A stretch of DNA of 64,000 nucleotides. It comes from Gemmatimonas groenlandica. Lineage in GTDB: Bacteria; Gemmatimonadota; Gemmatimonadetes; Gemmatimonadales; Gemmatimonadaceae. Location of the stretch: NCBI RefSeq assembly GCF_013004105.1, contig NZ_CP053085.1, forward strand, positions 2,914,001-2,978,000. Reading direction: 5' to 3'. Positions 44,636 to 53,613 of the stretch are shown piece by piece. The position numbers and the translations under genes were made by a program. Positions within the stretch are counted from its first letter, which is position 1; the number at the start of each line of letters is the position of its first letter. The notes under the pieces are model-generated. The model worked only from the letters and a program-made list of their open reading frames with translations. It was not told the origin of the DNA and did not search any database.

Positions 44636-45990
44636 ATCGCAGGAATCGTGTTGGACAGACCGTCGTTGGCGTCGTGATCTTCGGGGCGGTCGTGATGACC
44701 GCCCCGCTTGGCGCTCAGGGGTTGTCGGGCGACGATGGCGCGCGTCCGGTCAGCCTGCGCGAGGCGATCGAACTCGCGGCCAAGAACTCGCCGGCGGCCG
44801 TATCGGCGCGTGGTCTTGATCGCAATGCGTCGGCGGCGCGTCGTCAGGCCCTCGGCTCGTACGTGCCGAACGTCAACCTTACGGCGGGTACCGGGCGGAC
44901 GCAGGGTACCACGATCAACAACTTCAACGGTCAGCTCACGTCGTTGTCGGGCAATCCGTGGAGCTACAACAACGGCCTCGCGCTGAACGTCGAAGTGTTC
45001 GATGGCGGTCGCCGGTGGTCGGAAATCAAGCGCATCCGCGCGACGGCCGACGTGGCCGACGTGTCGGCGGTGTCGGCGCGCTTCGATGCGTCACTGCAGG
45101 TGAAGCAGCAGTTCTATGCAGCGCTCGCCGCGCGCGAGTCCGCGGCCGCCGCGAAGGCGCAGCTGGAGCAGGCCGAACAGCAGCTCAAGGCGTCCACCGC
45201 GCGATTGGCGGCCGGCGTCGCGACCAAGTCGGATTCGCTGCGTTCGGCGATTCTGGTGGGCAATGCGCGTCTCGCCGTGCTGACGGCCGAGAACGATCTG
45301 CGCGTCGCTACGGCGTCGCTCACGCGGGTGGCCGGGTCCACCACGCCGATCACCGCGTCCCCCAGTGACACGCTCGACACGCCAATGACGCTGCCGACCG
45401 ACGAGGAGCTGGCGATGCTCGCCAACGACGGTCCCGCCGTGCGTCTGGCCATCTCGAATGTGGCGGTCGCCCGCGCGGCCAAGCGGTCGCAGAAGTCGAC
45501 GTACCTGCCCACGCTCACGATGTCGTACAACTACGCCTTCAGTCAGAACGCTGGAGGCTTTGCGGGTCGGCAACTGTTCCTGGTCGGTGGCAACAACGCG
45601 AGCCGTCAGACGATGAACTTCAACATCGCCTATCAGCTCTTCAACGGATTCCAGCGCGAGTCGCAGACGGTGCAGGCCGATGTCACGCTCACGAATGCCG
45701 AAGCGCAGCTCCGCGACGTGCAGCTGGGGGCCCGCCAGAATCTGACGTCGTTCGTGCGCTCGCTGCAGAACGCGCAGGCGCGCGTGCAGGTGCAGCTGGC
45801 GGCGATCGCGGCCTCGGAAGAAGATCTGCGCGTGCAGCAGCAGCGCTATGCGCTCGGCGCGTCCACGTTGCTCGACCTGCTCACGTCACAGACGCAGCTC
45901 AATCAGGCGCGTCAGGCGTTGATTCAGGCCCGCCTCGATGGTCGCATCGCCCGCGCGCAACTCTCATCGCTCGTGGGGCGTGAACTCTGA
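44632..45990 (+). CDS. TolC-family outer-membrane efflux protein
   Basis: This 452-residue protein has a signal peptide (residues 1-27) and two coiled-coil OEP repeats (REAIELAAKNSPAAVSARGLDRNASAARRQALGSYVPNVNL; LRVQQQRYALGASTLLDLLTSQTQLNQARQALIQARLDGRIARAQL). It is the outer-membrane duct for the adaptor and permease encoded immediately downstream. It overlaps both neighbours by 1-4 bases, indicating one operon. Confidence 0.92.
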   Translation: MNRRNRVGQTVVGVVIFGAVVMTAPLGAQGLSGDDGARPVSLREAIELAAKNSPAAVSARGLDRNASAARRQALGSYVPNVNLTAGTGRTQGTTINNFNGQLTSLSGNPWSYNNGLALNVEVFDGGRRWSEIKRIRATADVADVSAVSARFDASLQVKQQFYAALAARESAAAAKAQLEQAEQQLKASTARLAAGVATKSDSLRSAILVGNARLAVLTAENDLRVATASLTRVAGSTTPITASPSDTLDTPMTLPTDEELAMLANDGPAVRLAISNVAVARAAKRSQKSTYLPTLTMSYNYAFSQNAGGFAGRQLFLVGGNNASRQTMNFNIAYQLFNGFQRESQTVQADVTLTNAEAQLRDVQLGARQNLTSFVRSLQNAQARVQVQLAAIAASEEDLRVQQQRYALGASTLLDLLTSQTQLNQARQALIQARLDGRIARAQLSSLVGREL

Positions 45991-47624
45991 TGCGTGCTCT
46001 GGTGCCGTTTCGCGCGCGTGGACTGGCGCTCCCCGCGCTCCTGGCCAGCAGCGTGCTGGTCGGATGTGGCGCGAAGAAGGAAGCAGCGCCGGTTATCGGC
46101 ACGGCGGTCGTCGACCGCCGCACGATCGTGGTGGATGCACAGGCGACCGGCGCCGTGGAGCCGATCAACGTCATCGAAGTGAAGTCGAAGGCCTCCGGGC
46201 AGATCACGCGCATGCCGGTGGAAACCGGTTCGCAGGTGAAGGCCGGCGAGCTGCTGGTGCAGATCGACACGCGTGACGTGAAAAACCAGTACGAGCAGTC
46301 CGCGGCCGACCTGCGCAGTGCGCAGGCTAGCCTCGAAGTGGCCCAGTCGCAGAAGAAGCGCTCCGACGAACTGTACAAGACGCGCATTATCACCACGCAG
46401 GAGTACGAAGCCGCGCAGCTCGGCCTCACGCAGGCGCAGGGTGCGATCGTGCGCGCGAGCACCAACGTCGATCTGGCCAAGCAGCGCCTCGAAGACGCCA
46501 CCGTGATCGCACCGGTGAATGGCACGATCATCGACAAGCCTGTCTCGTTGGGTCAGGTGATCGCGTCGGCTACCGGCTCGGTGTCCGGTGGCACGACCCT
46601 GCTCAAGATGGCCGACCTCACCAAGGTGCGCGTGCGCGCGTTGGTGAACGAGACGGACATCGGCAACGTGCGCCCGGGTCAGTCCACGCGCGTCACGGTG
46701 GATGCCTACCCCGAGCGTCCGTTTCAGGGCGTGGTCGAGAAGATCGAACCGCAGGCCGTAGTACAGCAGAGCGTCACCATGTTTCCGGTGATCGTGTCGC
46801 TGGACAACAACGAAGGGTTACTCAAGCCGGGCATGAACGGCGAAGTGTCGATGCTCATCGACCGTCGCGACAACGTGCTGGCCGTGAGCAACGACGCGGT
46901 GCGCACGGTGCGGGAAGCGGCTGTCGCGGCCACGTTCGTGGGGCTCAACCCCGACAGGGTGTCGGCGCAGGTGCGCGAGATGCAGGCCCAGATGCGCAGC
47001 AGCGGTGGCGGCAACGGCGCGGGCGCCGGACAGCCGGCCGGCGACATGCCGTCGGCCAAGGCCGTACAAATGGGCGAGAAGAAGGCCGATGCGAAGGGGG
47101 CACCGACGTCGGATCGACGGGGTGGTGCACCGACGGCCGCGGGTGGCAACAGCGGCGGTAATGGCGGCGCCCGTTCGGCTGGCGGCAGCGTCACGCGGGT
47201 GCGCACGGCCTTGGTGTTCGTGGAAGACGCGCCGGGTAAGTTCAGCCCCCGTCTCGTGCGATTGGGCGCCTCCGACTACGACTTCTCCGAGGTCGTGTCG
47301 GGACTCAAGGAAGGGGAAAAGGTGGCCACGCTGGCCGTGCAGGCGCTGCAGGCCAAGCGTGACCAGCAGAACGACCGGTTCCGTAGCATGACGGGCGCCG
47401 GCGGCATGCCGGGCGTGCAGTCCACGACCGGCGGTGCTGGCGGCCGCCCGGCCGGTGGTGGTGGTGGTGGCGGCGGTGGTGGTGGTGGTGGCGCGCGCGG
47501 CCGGTGGTGGCGGGCGTCCTCCCGGAGGTCGCTGACATGCTATACGCCGAGACCATTCGCGTGGCGCTGGGCGCGCTGCGAGCCAACAAACTGCGCTCGA
47601 TCCTCACCATGCTTGGCATCGTGA
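45990..47624 (+). CDS. MacA/HlyD-like periplasmic adaptor lipoprotein, C-terminus out of frame
   Basis: Lipobox VLVGC, then a biotinyl-lipoyl pair (VIEVKSKASGQITRMPVETGSQVKAGELLVQID; IAPVNGTIIDKPVSLGQVIA), a coiled coil, a beta-barrel (RVRALVNETDIGNVRPGQSTRVTVDAYPERPF) and a Gly/Ser-rich insertion (about residues 335-400). From 47455 a GGT microsatellite encodes poly-Gly. The frame then runs into 88 bp of the permease gene with out-of-family residues. One fewer C near 47500 would give the ending GGGRPPGGR and stop at 47535, directly before the permease ATG. Confidence 0.85.
   Translation: MRALVPFRARGLALPALLASSVLVGCGAKKEAAPVIGTAVVDRRTIVVDAQATGAVEPINVIEVKSKASGQITRMPVETGSQVKAGELLVQIDTRDVKNQYEQSAADLRSAQASLEVAQSQKKRSDELYKTRIITTQEYEAAQLGLTQAQGAIVRASTNVDLAKQRLEDATVIAPVNGTIIDKPVSLGQVIASATGSVSGGTTLLKMADLTKVRVRALVNETDIGNVRPGQSTRVTVDAYPERPFQGVVEKIEPQAVVQQSVTMFPVIVSLDNNEGLLKPGMNGEVSMLIDRRDNVLAVSNDAVRTVREAAVAATFVGLNPDRVSAQVREMQAQMRSSGGGNGAGAGQPAGDMPSAKAVQMGEKKADAKGAPTSDRRGGAPTAAGGNSGGNGGARSAGGSVTRVRTALVFVEDAPGKFSPRLVRLGASDYDFSEVVSGLKEGEKVATLAVQALQAKRDQQNDRFRSMTGAGGMPGVQSTTGGAGGRPAGGGGGGGGGGGGGARGRWWRASSRRSLTCYTPRPFAWRWARCEPTNCARSSPCLAS
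47455..47491 (+). repeat. (GGT)n microsatellite in adaptor gene
   Basis: Twelve nearly uninterrupted GGT/GGC triplets encode a poly-glycine tail, about 9 bp before the apparent frameshift. Such tracts are prone to replication slippage and assembly error. Confidence 0.7.
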
Positions 47625-48760
47625 TTGGCGTCGGCGCGGTGATCGCCATGGACGGCATCGGCCGCGGCGCGCAGGAGTCGATCAAGGATCGCATCACGGC
47701 GCTCGGCACCACGCTCCTCACGGTGACGCCGGGGCAGGTACGCGGCATGGGTGGCGTGGCGTCGGAAGCCGATCGTGCCAAGCTCACGATGGACGATGCG
47801 GCGGCGCTCGAAGAGCAGGCCTCGCTGGTCACGGCGGTGCAGCCCGAGATGTCCAGGCAGCTGCAGCTACAGTTCCAGGCCAAGAACGCCAGCACCCAGG
47901 TGGTTGGTACGTCGGCGAATTACCTCACCGTCCGCAGGTACGAGCTGTTGGGCGGGAGGATGTTCACGACGCAGGAAGACCTCGGCAAGCAGCGGGTGGC
48001 GGTGGTCGGTCCGGCGGCGCTCACCAACCTCGGCATCGAAAACCCCGAGGCGATCATCGGTGAGGCGGTCCGCATCCGCGGCATTCAGTTCACAGTCATC
48101 GGCGTGCTCAAGTCGAAGGGGCAGACCTCGCCCTTCCAGAATCCCGACGACCAGGTGCTGATCCCGCTCAATACGGCGCGCTTTCGCGTGCTGGGCACCG
48201 ATCGTATCCGCTCGATCTCCGTGCTCGCCGCGTCGGAAGCGAAGATCCCCGAATCGATGGCCGAGATCCAGAAAATCCTGCGTCGTGAACACCGCCTGCC
48301 GCGCGAGCGCGACGACGATTTCACCATCCGGAATCAGGCTGACTTTCTGACCACGTTCGCGGAAACGAGCAAAGTGTTCGGCTCCCTGCTGGCCGGGATC
48401 GCCGCCGTTTCCCTCGTCGTCGGCGGCATCGGCATCATGAACATCATGCTGGTGTCGGTGACTGAGCGTACCCGCGAGATCGGCGTGCGGAAGGCGCTGG
48501 GCGCGACCGGCAACAACATCCTGTTTCAGTTTCTGATCGAGGCCGTCGTGCTTTGCCTCCTGGGCGGGGCGATTGGCGTGGCTATGGGCAGCGGCGGGGC
48601 GATGCTGATCAGTCGCCTGTTCGCCTGGAATACGTCGATCAGCAGCCAGTCGGTCGTGATGGCCTTTGCCTTCTCGGCCGTGGTGGGCGTCGTGTTTGGC
48701 GTATGGCCGGCCCGTCGGGCCTCGAAGCTGGACCCGATCATGGCGCTCCGCTACGAGTAG
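47537..48760 (+). CDS. MacB-like ABC transporter permease without ATPase domain
   Basis: This 407-residue protein has four TM helices: one at the N-terminus (ILTMLGIVIGVGAVIAM) and three near the C-terminus (IAAVSLVVGGIGIMNIMLVSVTERTREIGVRKALGAT...). A periplasmic MacB-PCD domain lies between, and the C-terminal motif WPARRASKLDPIMALRYE is present. It lacks the N-terminal nucleotide-binding domain of true MacB, and no separate ATPase gene adjoins, although the usual order is adaptor, ATPase, permease. Confidence 0.9.
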   Translation: MLYAETIRVALGALRANKLRSILTMLGIVIGVGAVIAMDGIGRGAQESIKDRITALGTTLLTVTPGQVRGMGGVASEADRAKLTMDDAAALEEQASLVTAVQPEMSRQLQLQFQAKNASTQVVGTSANYLTVRRYELLGGRMFTTQEDLGKQRVAVVGPAALTNLGIENPEAIIGEAVRIRGIQFTVIGVLKSKGQTSPFQNPDDQVLIPLNTARFRVLGTDRIRSISVLAASEAKIPESMAEIQKILRREHRLPRERDDDFTIRNQADFLTTFAETSKVFGSLLAGIAAVSLVVGGIGIMNIMLVSVTERTREIGVRKALGATGNNILFQFLIEAVVLCLLGGAIGVAMGSGGAMLISRLFAWNTSISSQSVVMAFAFSAVVGVVFGVWPARRASKLDPIMALRYE

Positions 48761-48805
48761 TGGGATGGGCCCGACCGATCTATAGCGTGATATTCCGAAG
48801 CACCC

Positions 48806-48837
48806 GACAACGGGAGGCATACTTGCCTCCCGTTGTC
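48806..48837 (+). terminator. Terminator after the efflux operon
   Basis: A perfect 14-bp stem (GACAACGGGAGGCA with inverted copy), TACT loop, followed by TATTTCT, 46 bp after the permease stop. Confidence 0.8.
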
Positions 48838-48858
48838 TATTTCTGCCCGGCACCGTGG

Positions 48859-48864
48859 TACATT
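48859..48864 (+). promoter_or_regulatory. Possible -10 box of kup
   Basis: TACATT preceded by GGCACCGTGG. If used, transcription would start near 48871, so the GTG at 48855 could not be the translation start. Confidence 0.4.
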
Positions 48865-48911
48865 TGGGATTCGCTCCGAACTATGCCAAACGACCAGACT
48901 CCTCAGGCCTC

Positions 48912-51011
48912 GTGAACACCTCCGGGGCCGACTCCGATAGCAGCGCGGCCGGCAGTACCGGCCAGCCTCCCTCGTCCGAAGCCATCCGGCATCCGACGGG
49001 CTCGTCCGTCGCTCCATCCGCGGCGAACAACGCCGCCGATGCACCGCTCGGCGCCGAGATCCGCTCCAACACCGGCATGTTTCCCGTCCAGTCGCCATTG
49101 CGAAAGGAAGGGCATCATGAGAATCCCACCGGCAAGCGGCTCGCCATCCTGACACTGACGGCGCTTGGCGTCGTCTACGGCGACATCGGGACGAGCCCAC
49201 TGTATGCCCTCAAGGAGTGCTTCAGCCCGATTTACGGTATTGAAGCGACGCGACAAAATGTCTTCGGCATTCTGTCGCTCATCGTGTGGGCGCTCACGCT
49301 CGTCGTCACGGTGAAGTACGTGAACTTCATCCTTCGCGCGGACAATCGCGGCGAGGGTGGCACCTTCGCGCTGCTTGCGCTGATCTTTCCGCGACGCTCT
49401 CCGGATACCCCGTCCGCGCGCGGGCGCTGGATCGTGGCGTTGGCGTTGTTCGGCACCGCGCTGCTGTACGGCGACGGCATTATTACGCCGGCGATGAGCG
49501 TACTCGGCGCGATGGAGGGACTCGAGATCGCGCTGCCGTCGATGGAGCGCTACATCGTGCCGATCGCGGTGGTAATTCTGGCGGCGCTCTTCGCCGCCCA
49601 GCGATTCGGAACGGACCGCGTTGGTCGCGCCTTCGGACCGGTCATGTTGCTTTGGTTCGCGACGATTTCACTGCTCGGCATTTTTGAAGTCGCCAAGGAT
49701 CCCAGCATTCTCTGGGCGGTGAACCCGATTCACGCCGTCCGTTTCATGCAGGAGCACGGCACGCTCGGATTTCTGGTGCTCGGGTCGGTCGTGCTCGTCG
49801 TCACCGGCGGTGAAGCACTCTACGCCGACATGGGACACTTCGGCCGCAAGCCGATTCAGACGGCGTGGCTGTGGCTGGTGTTTCCCTCGCTCTTGCTGAA
49901 TTACTTCGGTCAGGGCGCGCTGCTGCTCCGCGACCCGTCGGCGGCGGAGAATCCCTTCTTCCTGCTCGCGCCCAAGGCGCTGCTCATCCCGCTGCTGGTC
50001 ATCTCGACGCTCGCCGCCATCGTCGCCTCGCAGGCGCTGATCTCCGGCGCGTTCTCGATCACGCGACAGGGTATCCAGTTGGGCTTTATTCCGCGGCTCG
50101 AAATTCTGCATACCAGTACGACGGAAGAAGGGCAGATCTACATCCCAGAGGTGAACTACTTCATTGCCGTTGGCTGCCTGCTGGTCGTCCTTGTGTTCCA
50201 GAACACCTCGAACCTCGGCGCGGCGTACGGCATCGCGGTCACGGGCACGATGTTCATCACCACGATTCTGTTCGACGTCGTGGCGCGACTTCGGTTTCGC
50301 TGGCAGTCCTGGCAGGCGACGTCGCTCACGACGGCGTTCCTTATCGTTGACCTGGCCTTTTTGAGTGCCAACCTGGTCAAGGTCAAGCACGGCGGCTGGG
50401 TACCACTCGTGCTGGGCCTCGTGCTGTTCCTGCTCATGCTCACGTGGAAGCGTGGTCGCGCCCTGCTGAACACGCGGCTCGCCGAAGGAGCGTTGCCGAT
50501 CGGTCTCTTCCTCGACGGCGTCGAGAAGTCGAAGGTGCATCGCGTGCCGGGAACGGCGGTGTTCATGACTGGTAGCGATGACGGCGTGCCGCCCGTGCTC
50601 CTGCACCATTTGAAGCACAACAAGGTGCTGCACGAGCGAGTACTGCTGGTTTCGGTGAAGACGGCCGATGTGCCAGAGACGAGTGCGGCCGAGCGGGTGC
50701 GGGTGATGCCGCTCGGGCATGGCTTCTGGCGCGTGGTGGCCTCGTACGGCTTCATGCAGACGCCCAATGTCCCGAACGTGCTCGAAGTGGTCGACCAGAT
50801 GGGCATCCGTTGCAAGCCGATGGAGACGAGCTATTTCCTCGGTCGCGAGCGGCTCATCCCGGTGCCGGGCAGACCCGGTGATACGGTCACGCTGTCCCGA
50901 TGGCGCAAGGTTGTCTTCGCCATCATGGCGAGAAACGCGCGCTCGGCCACGGAATTTTTCTGTATTCCACCCAATCGGGTCGTAGAACTGGGGACGCAAA
51001 TCGAGTTCTGA
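48912..51011 (+). CDS. kup: Kup-family potassium transporter
   Basis: About 699 residues. An unusually long Ser/Ala-rich N-terminal tail of about 70 residues precedes the Kup core: LTLTALGVVYGDIGTSPLYALKE, LLYGDGIITPAMSVLGAMEGLEI, GGEALYADMGHFGR, about 12 TM helices, and a cytoplasmic C-terminal domain (FFCIPPNRVVELGTQIEF). It mediates H+/K+ uptake. The start is uncertain: GTG 48912 is preferred because a promoter-like TACATT lies downstream of the GTG at 48855. Confidence 0.92.
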   Translation: MNTSGADSDSSAAGSTGQPPSSEAIRHPTGSSVAPSAANNAADAPLGAEIRSNTGMFPVQSPLRKEGHHENPTGKRLAILTLTALGVVYGDIGTSPLYALKECFSPIYGIEATRQNVFGILSLIVWALTLVVTVKYVNFILRADNRGEGGTFALLALIFPRRSPDTPSARGRWIVALALFGTALLYGDGIITPAMSVLGAMEGLEIALPSMERYIVPIAVVILAALFAAQRFGTDRVGRAFGPVMLLWFATISLLGIFEVAKDPSILWAVNPIHAVRFMQEHGTLGFLVLGSVVLVVTGGEALYADMGHFGRKPIQTAWLWLVFPSLLLNYFGQGALLLRDPSAAENPFFLLAPKALLIPLLVISTLAAIVASQALISGAFSITRQGIQLGFIPRLEILHTSTTEEGQIYIPEVNYFIAVGCLLVVLVFQNTSNLGAAYGIAVTGTMFITTILFDVVARLRFRWQSWQATSLTTAFLIVDLAFLSANLVKVKHGGWVPLVLGLVLFLLMLTWKRGRALLNTRLAEGALPIGLFLDGVEKSKVHRVPGTAVFMTGSDDGVPPVLLHHLKHNKVLHERVLLVSVKTADVPETSAAERVRVMPLGHGFWRVVASYGFMQTPNVPNVLEVVDQMGIRCKPMETSYFLGRERLIPVPGRPGDTVTLSRWRKVVFAIMARNARSATEFFCIPPNRVVELGTQIEF

Positions 51012-51046
51012 TCGGGGCGGACTCCGATGAAGATCTTGGTGCTCGG

Positions 51047-51072
51047 GAGGTGCAGTTACACGGCTGCACCTC
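51047..51072 (+). terminator. Terminator after kup
   Basis: GAGGTGCAG and CTGCACCTC form a 9-bp stem with an 8-nt loop, followed by GCTTCCTTT, 36 bp after the stop. Confidence 0.65.
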
Positions 51073-51218
51073 GCTTCCTTTCCGCCGACGTCTATCGGAG
51101 TTTTCCTTCGTCTGCTATCAGTTAGCGATGACCAAGCTTGCCGACGTCGGCGGCGGGCCATCAATGATCGTCTGACGCGGGATGGAAGCCCATCGCGTGG
51201 GACACTGCAGGGAACCGT

Positions 51219-53564
51219 ATGCACGAACCGCTTGACGAATCCTCGCTCGCCCCTGCACCGCGCCCGTTCACGGCACTTACCCCGGCGCAGGCGGCGCTGC
51301 TGGAATGGAGTCCGAATCCGAAGCTCGTGCTGGATCGCGAGTTTCGCGTTCGCTACATCAATCACGCCGCACTCGCGTACGGGCAGGTCGAGCGCGACGC
51401 GCTGATCGGTCGCAATGTGTGGGAGTGCTATCCGGCGCTGAAGGACTCGATCTTTCATGAGGCGTACGAAAGCGTGCTCACCACGGGCGTGACCGCGCGC
51501 TTCGAGCGCTACGACGACGAGCATGATCGCTGGCAGTCGGTGTACGCCTTCCCGGCCGACGACGGCGTGATTGCTGTACTCGAGGACATCACGGAGCGCC
51601 GTCGCGCGGAACGCTCGTTGCAGGCGAGCGAGGCGGCGCTGGCGAGGGCCCAAGAGGTCGCGGGCATCGGCAGTTTCAGCGTCGAGCGACCGGGGCATCT
51701 CCAGCTGAGCGCACAGGCGTATCGCCTGCTCGGGCTCGACCCGACCGTCGACACCATCGACATCCCGACGATACGCGCTATGCTGGCGTCGTCCGATCCC
51801 GAACGGTGGGCCGCGCTGTCGGCCCGCACGCCTATCGGCGACGATATCTCGATGGACTTCACCGCCACCCGCCGCGATGGCAGCACGGTCATTCTGCATG
51901 TGCTCGCCCGCGTGATGAAGGGCGCCAGCGGAGAGCAGAAGCTGTTCGGTACGGCGCAGAATGTGACGGAGCAGCGGCACGCGCTGGAGAATCTGCGGCG
52001 CAGCGAAGAGACGCTGCGGCTGGCGCAGGAAGCGGCGAACATCGGCAGCTTCGACTTCGATCTCCGCACGAACAGCATGTTCCGTTCGGACCAGTTGCTG
52101 CGCATGCTCGGCCTCGAGCCCAACGACGAGGCGAGGGCGCACATCGACGCGCGGCCCCGGTTCGACTTCGTACATCCCGACGATCGGGCCTTGGTTCAGG
52201 AGACGTGGAGCAAGGTGATCAGCACCGGAGAGCGGCACGTCATCCGGATGCGCGTGTTCCGTGTGGACGGCGTCGAACGGCACATGATCTCGAGCGCCAT
52301 GTTGGTGCGCGACGGGAATGGCGAACCGGCGCGTATCGTCGGCACGCAGGTGGACATCACCGATCAGGTGCGCGGCGATGAAGAACGGGCGCGCGTGGAG
52401 TCGCAACTGCAGCAGGCGCAGAAGCTGGAGTCGCTCGGCGTGCTCGCCGGCGGTATCGCGCACGACTTCAACAATCTGCTCGTGGGCATTCTCGGCAACG
52501 CCTCGCTCGCGCTCCTGGATCTCGAGCCCGGCGCCGAAGCGCGGCAAAGTATCGCCGAGATCGAACAGTCGGCGCAGCGTGCGGCGGAACTGACGCGGCA
52601 GCTGCTGGCCTATGCGGGCAAGGGCCGATACGTCGTCGAAACCGCCGACGCCTCGTCGGTGATTTCCGAAATGACGTCGCTCATGCGGACGGCGATCTCG
52701 CGCAACGCCTCGCTGCAGATGGATCTGGCCACGTCGCTACCGCGCGTCGACGTCGACGTCAATCAGTTCCGCCAGGTCGTGATGAATCTCATCACGAATG
52801 CCTCGGATGCGCTTGGTTCGAAGCCGGGACTCATCAGCGTGCGCACGGGCCGGCAGGAGGTCTCCCGCGAGTATCTCAGCGGCTGTGCGCCCGGCAGTGG
52901 GGCGCAGCCCGGCTCGTTCACCTATGTCGAGGTGCACGACAACGGCACGGGTATGGACGACGCCACGCGTCAACGCATCTTCGAGCCATTCTTCTCGACG
53001 AAGTTCACCGGACGCGGCCTCGGCTTGGCGGCCACGATGGGCATCATGCGAAGCCATCATGGTGCGATCCGCGTGTACAGCGAAGTAGGATCCGGGACCT
53101 CCGTCAAGCTGCTGTTCCCGTCTTCGACGCAAAGCAGCGGTGCGGGCACGGTCTCCGGGGCGCGCACCGACGAATGGCGCGGCGGTGGACAGATTCTGGT
53201 CGTTGACGACGAAGACAGCGTGCGCGCGGTGGCATCGGCGTTGCTCCGTCGCCGTGGGTTCCGCACGCAGGAAGCGTCCGACGGCGTGAAGGCGCTCGAG
53301 CTCTTTCAAGAGCAGCCCGACGCGTTCGATCTTGTGCTGCTCGATCTGACGATGCCGAACATGAATGGCGAGGAAACACTACGCGCGCTGCGCGACCTGC
53401 GCCCCGCCGTCAACGTGCTGCTGATGAGCGGCTACAACGAGCAGGACGTGACGCGCATGTTCGCGGGGCGCAGTCTCTCCGGCTTCTTGCAGAAGCCATT
53501 CCGCGCGGAGGAGTTGTACGCGAGTGTGGCGCGGAGTCTGGGCGTAAACACGAACGGCCGCTAG
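51219..53564 (+). CDS. Hybrid histidine kinase, three PAS domains plus receiver
   Basis: This 781-residue soluble sensor kinase has three PAS/PAC modules (about residues 20-130, 140-260, 265-390; e.g. RVRYINHAALAYGQVERDALIGRNVWECYPALK). The HisKA box LGVLAGGIAHDFNNLLVGILGNASLALLDLEPGAEARQSIAEIEQSAQRAAELTRQLL has the phospho-His; the ATPase domain has VMNLITNASDAL and GLGLAATMGIMRSHHG. The C-terminal receiver is ILVVDDEDSVRAV...LVLLDLTMPNMNG. No TM segment is seen. It may sense an intracellular redox or ligand cue; output is unknown. Confidence 0.95.
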   Translation: MHEPLDESSLAPAPRPFTALTPAQAALLEWSPNPKLVLDREFRVRYINHAALAYGQVERDALIGRNVWECYPALKDSIFHEAYESVLTTGVTARFERYDDEHDRWQSVYAFPADDGVIAVLEDITERRRAERSLQASEAALARAQEVAGIGSFSVERPGHLQLSAQAYRLLGLDPTVDTIDIPTIRAMLASSDPERWAALSARTPIGDDISMDFTATRRDGSTVILHVLARVMKGASGEQKLFGTAQNVTEQRHALENLRRSEETLRLAQEAANIGSFDFDLRTNSMFRSDQLLRMLGLEPNDEARAHIDARPRFDFVHPDDRALVQETWSKVISTGERHVIRMRVFRVDGVERHMISSAMLVRDGNGEPARIVGTQVDITDQVRGDEERARVESQLQQAQKLESLGVLAGGIAHDFNNLLVGILGNASLALLDLEPGAEARQSIAEIEQSAQRAAELTRQLLAYAGKGRYVVETADASSVISEMTSLMRTAISRNASLQMDLATSLPRVDVDVNQFRQVVMNLITNASDALGSKPGLISVRTGRQEVSREYLSGCAPGSGAQPGSFTYVEVHDNGTGMDDATRQRIFEPFFSTKFTGRGLGLAATMGIMRSHHGAIRVYSEVGSGTSVKLLFPSSTQSSGAGTVSGARTDEWRGGGQILVVDDEDSVRAVASALLRRRGFRTQEASDGVKALELFQEQPDAFDLVLLDLTMPNMNGEETLRALRDLRPAVNVLLMSGYNEQDVTRMFAGRSLSGFLQKPFRAEELYASVARSLGVNTNGR

Positions 53565-53586
53565 CAGGAGCGAGCGGCCGTTCGGG
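53551..53586. terminator. Hairpin at the end of the kinase gene
   Basis: CGAACGGCCGCT (53551-53562) and AGCGGCCGTTCG (53573-53584) pair; the kinase stop codon lies within the hairpin. GGGGTCTTCT follows. It also sits downstream of the convergent RND pump gene. Confidence 0.65.
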
Positions 53587-53613
53587 GTCTTCTGCCATAC
53601 GTTGGCGACGGGA

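Noticed and set aside
49668-52547. Long 959-codon minus-strand open frame
   Set aside because: It is antisense to kup and the PAS kinase, both of which have full family motifs. Its Arg/His-rich sequence is the typical shadow of GC-rich third codon positions.
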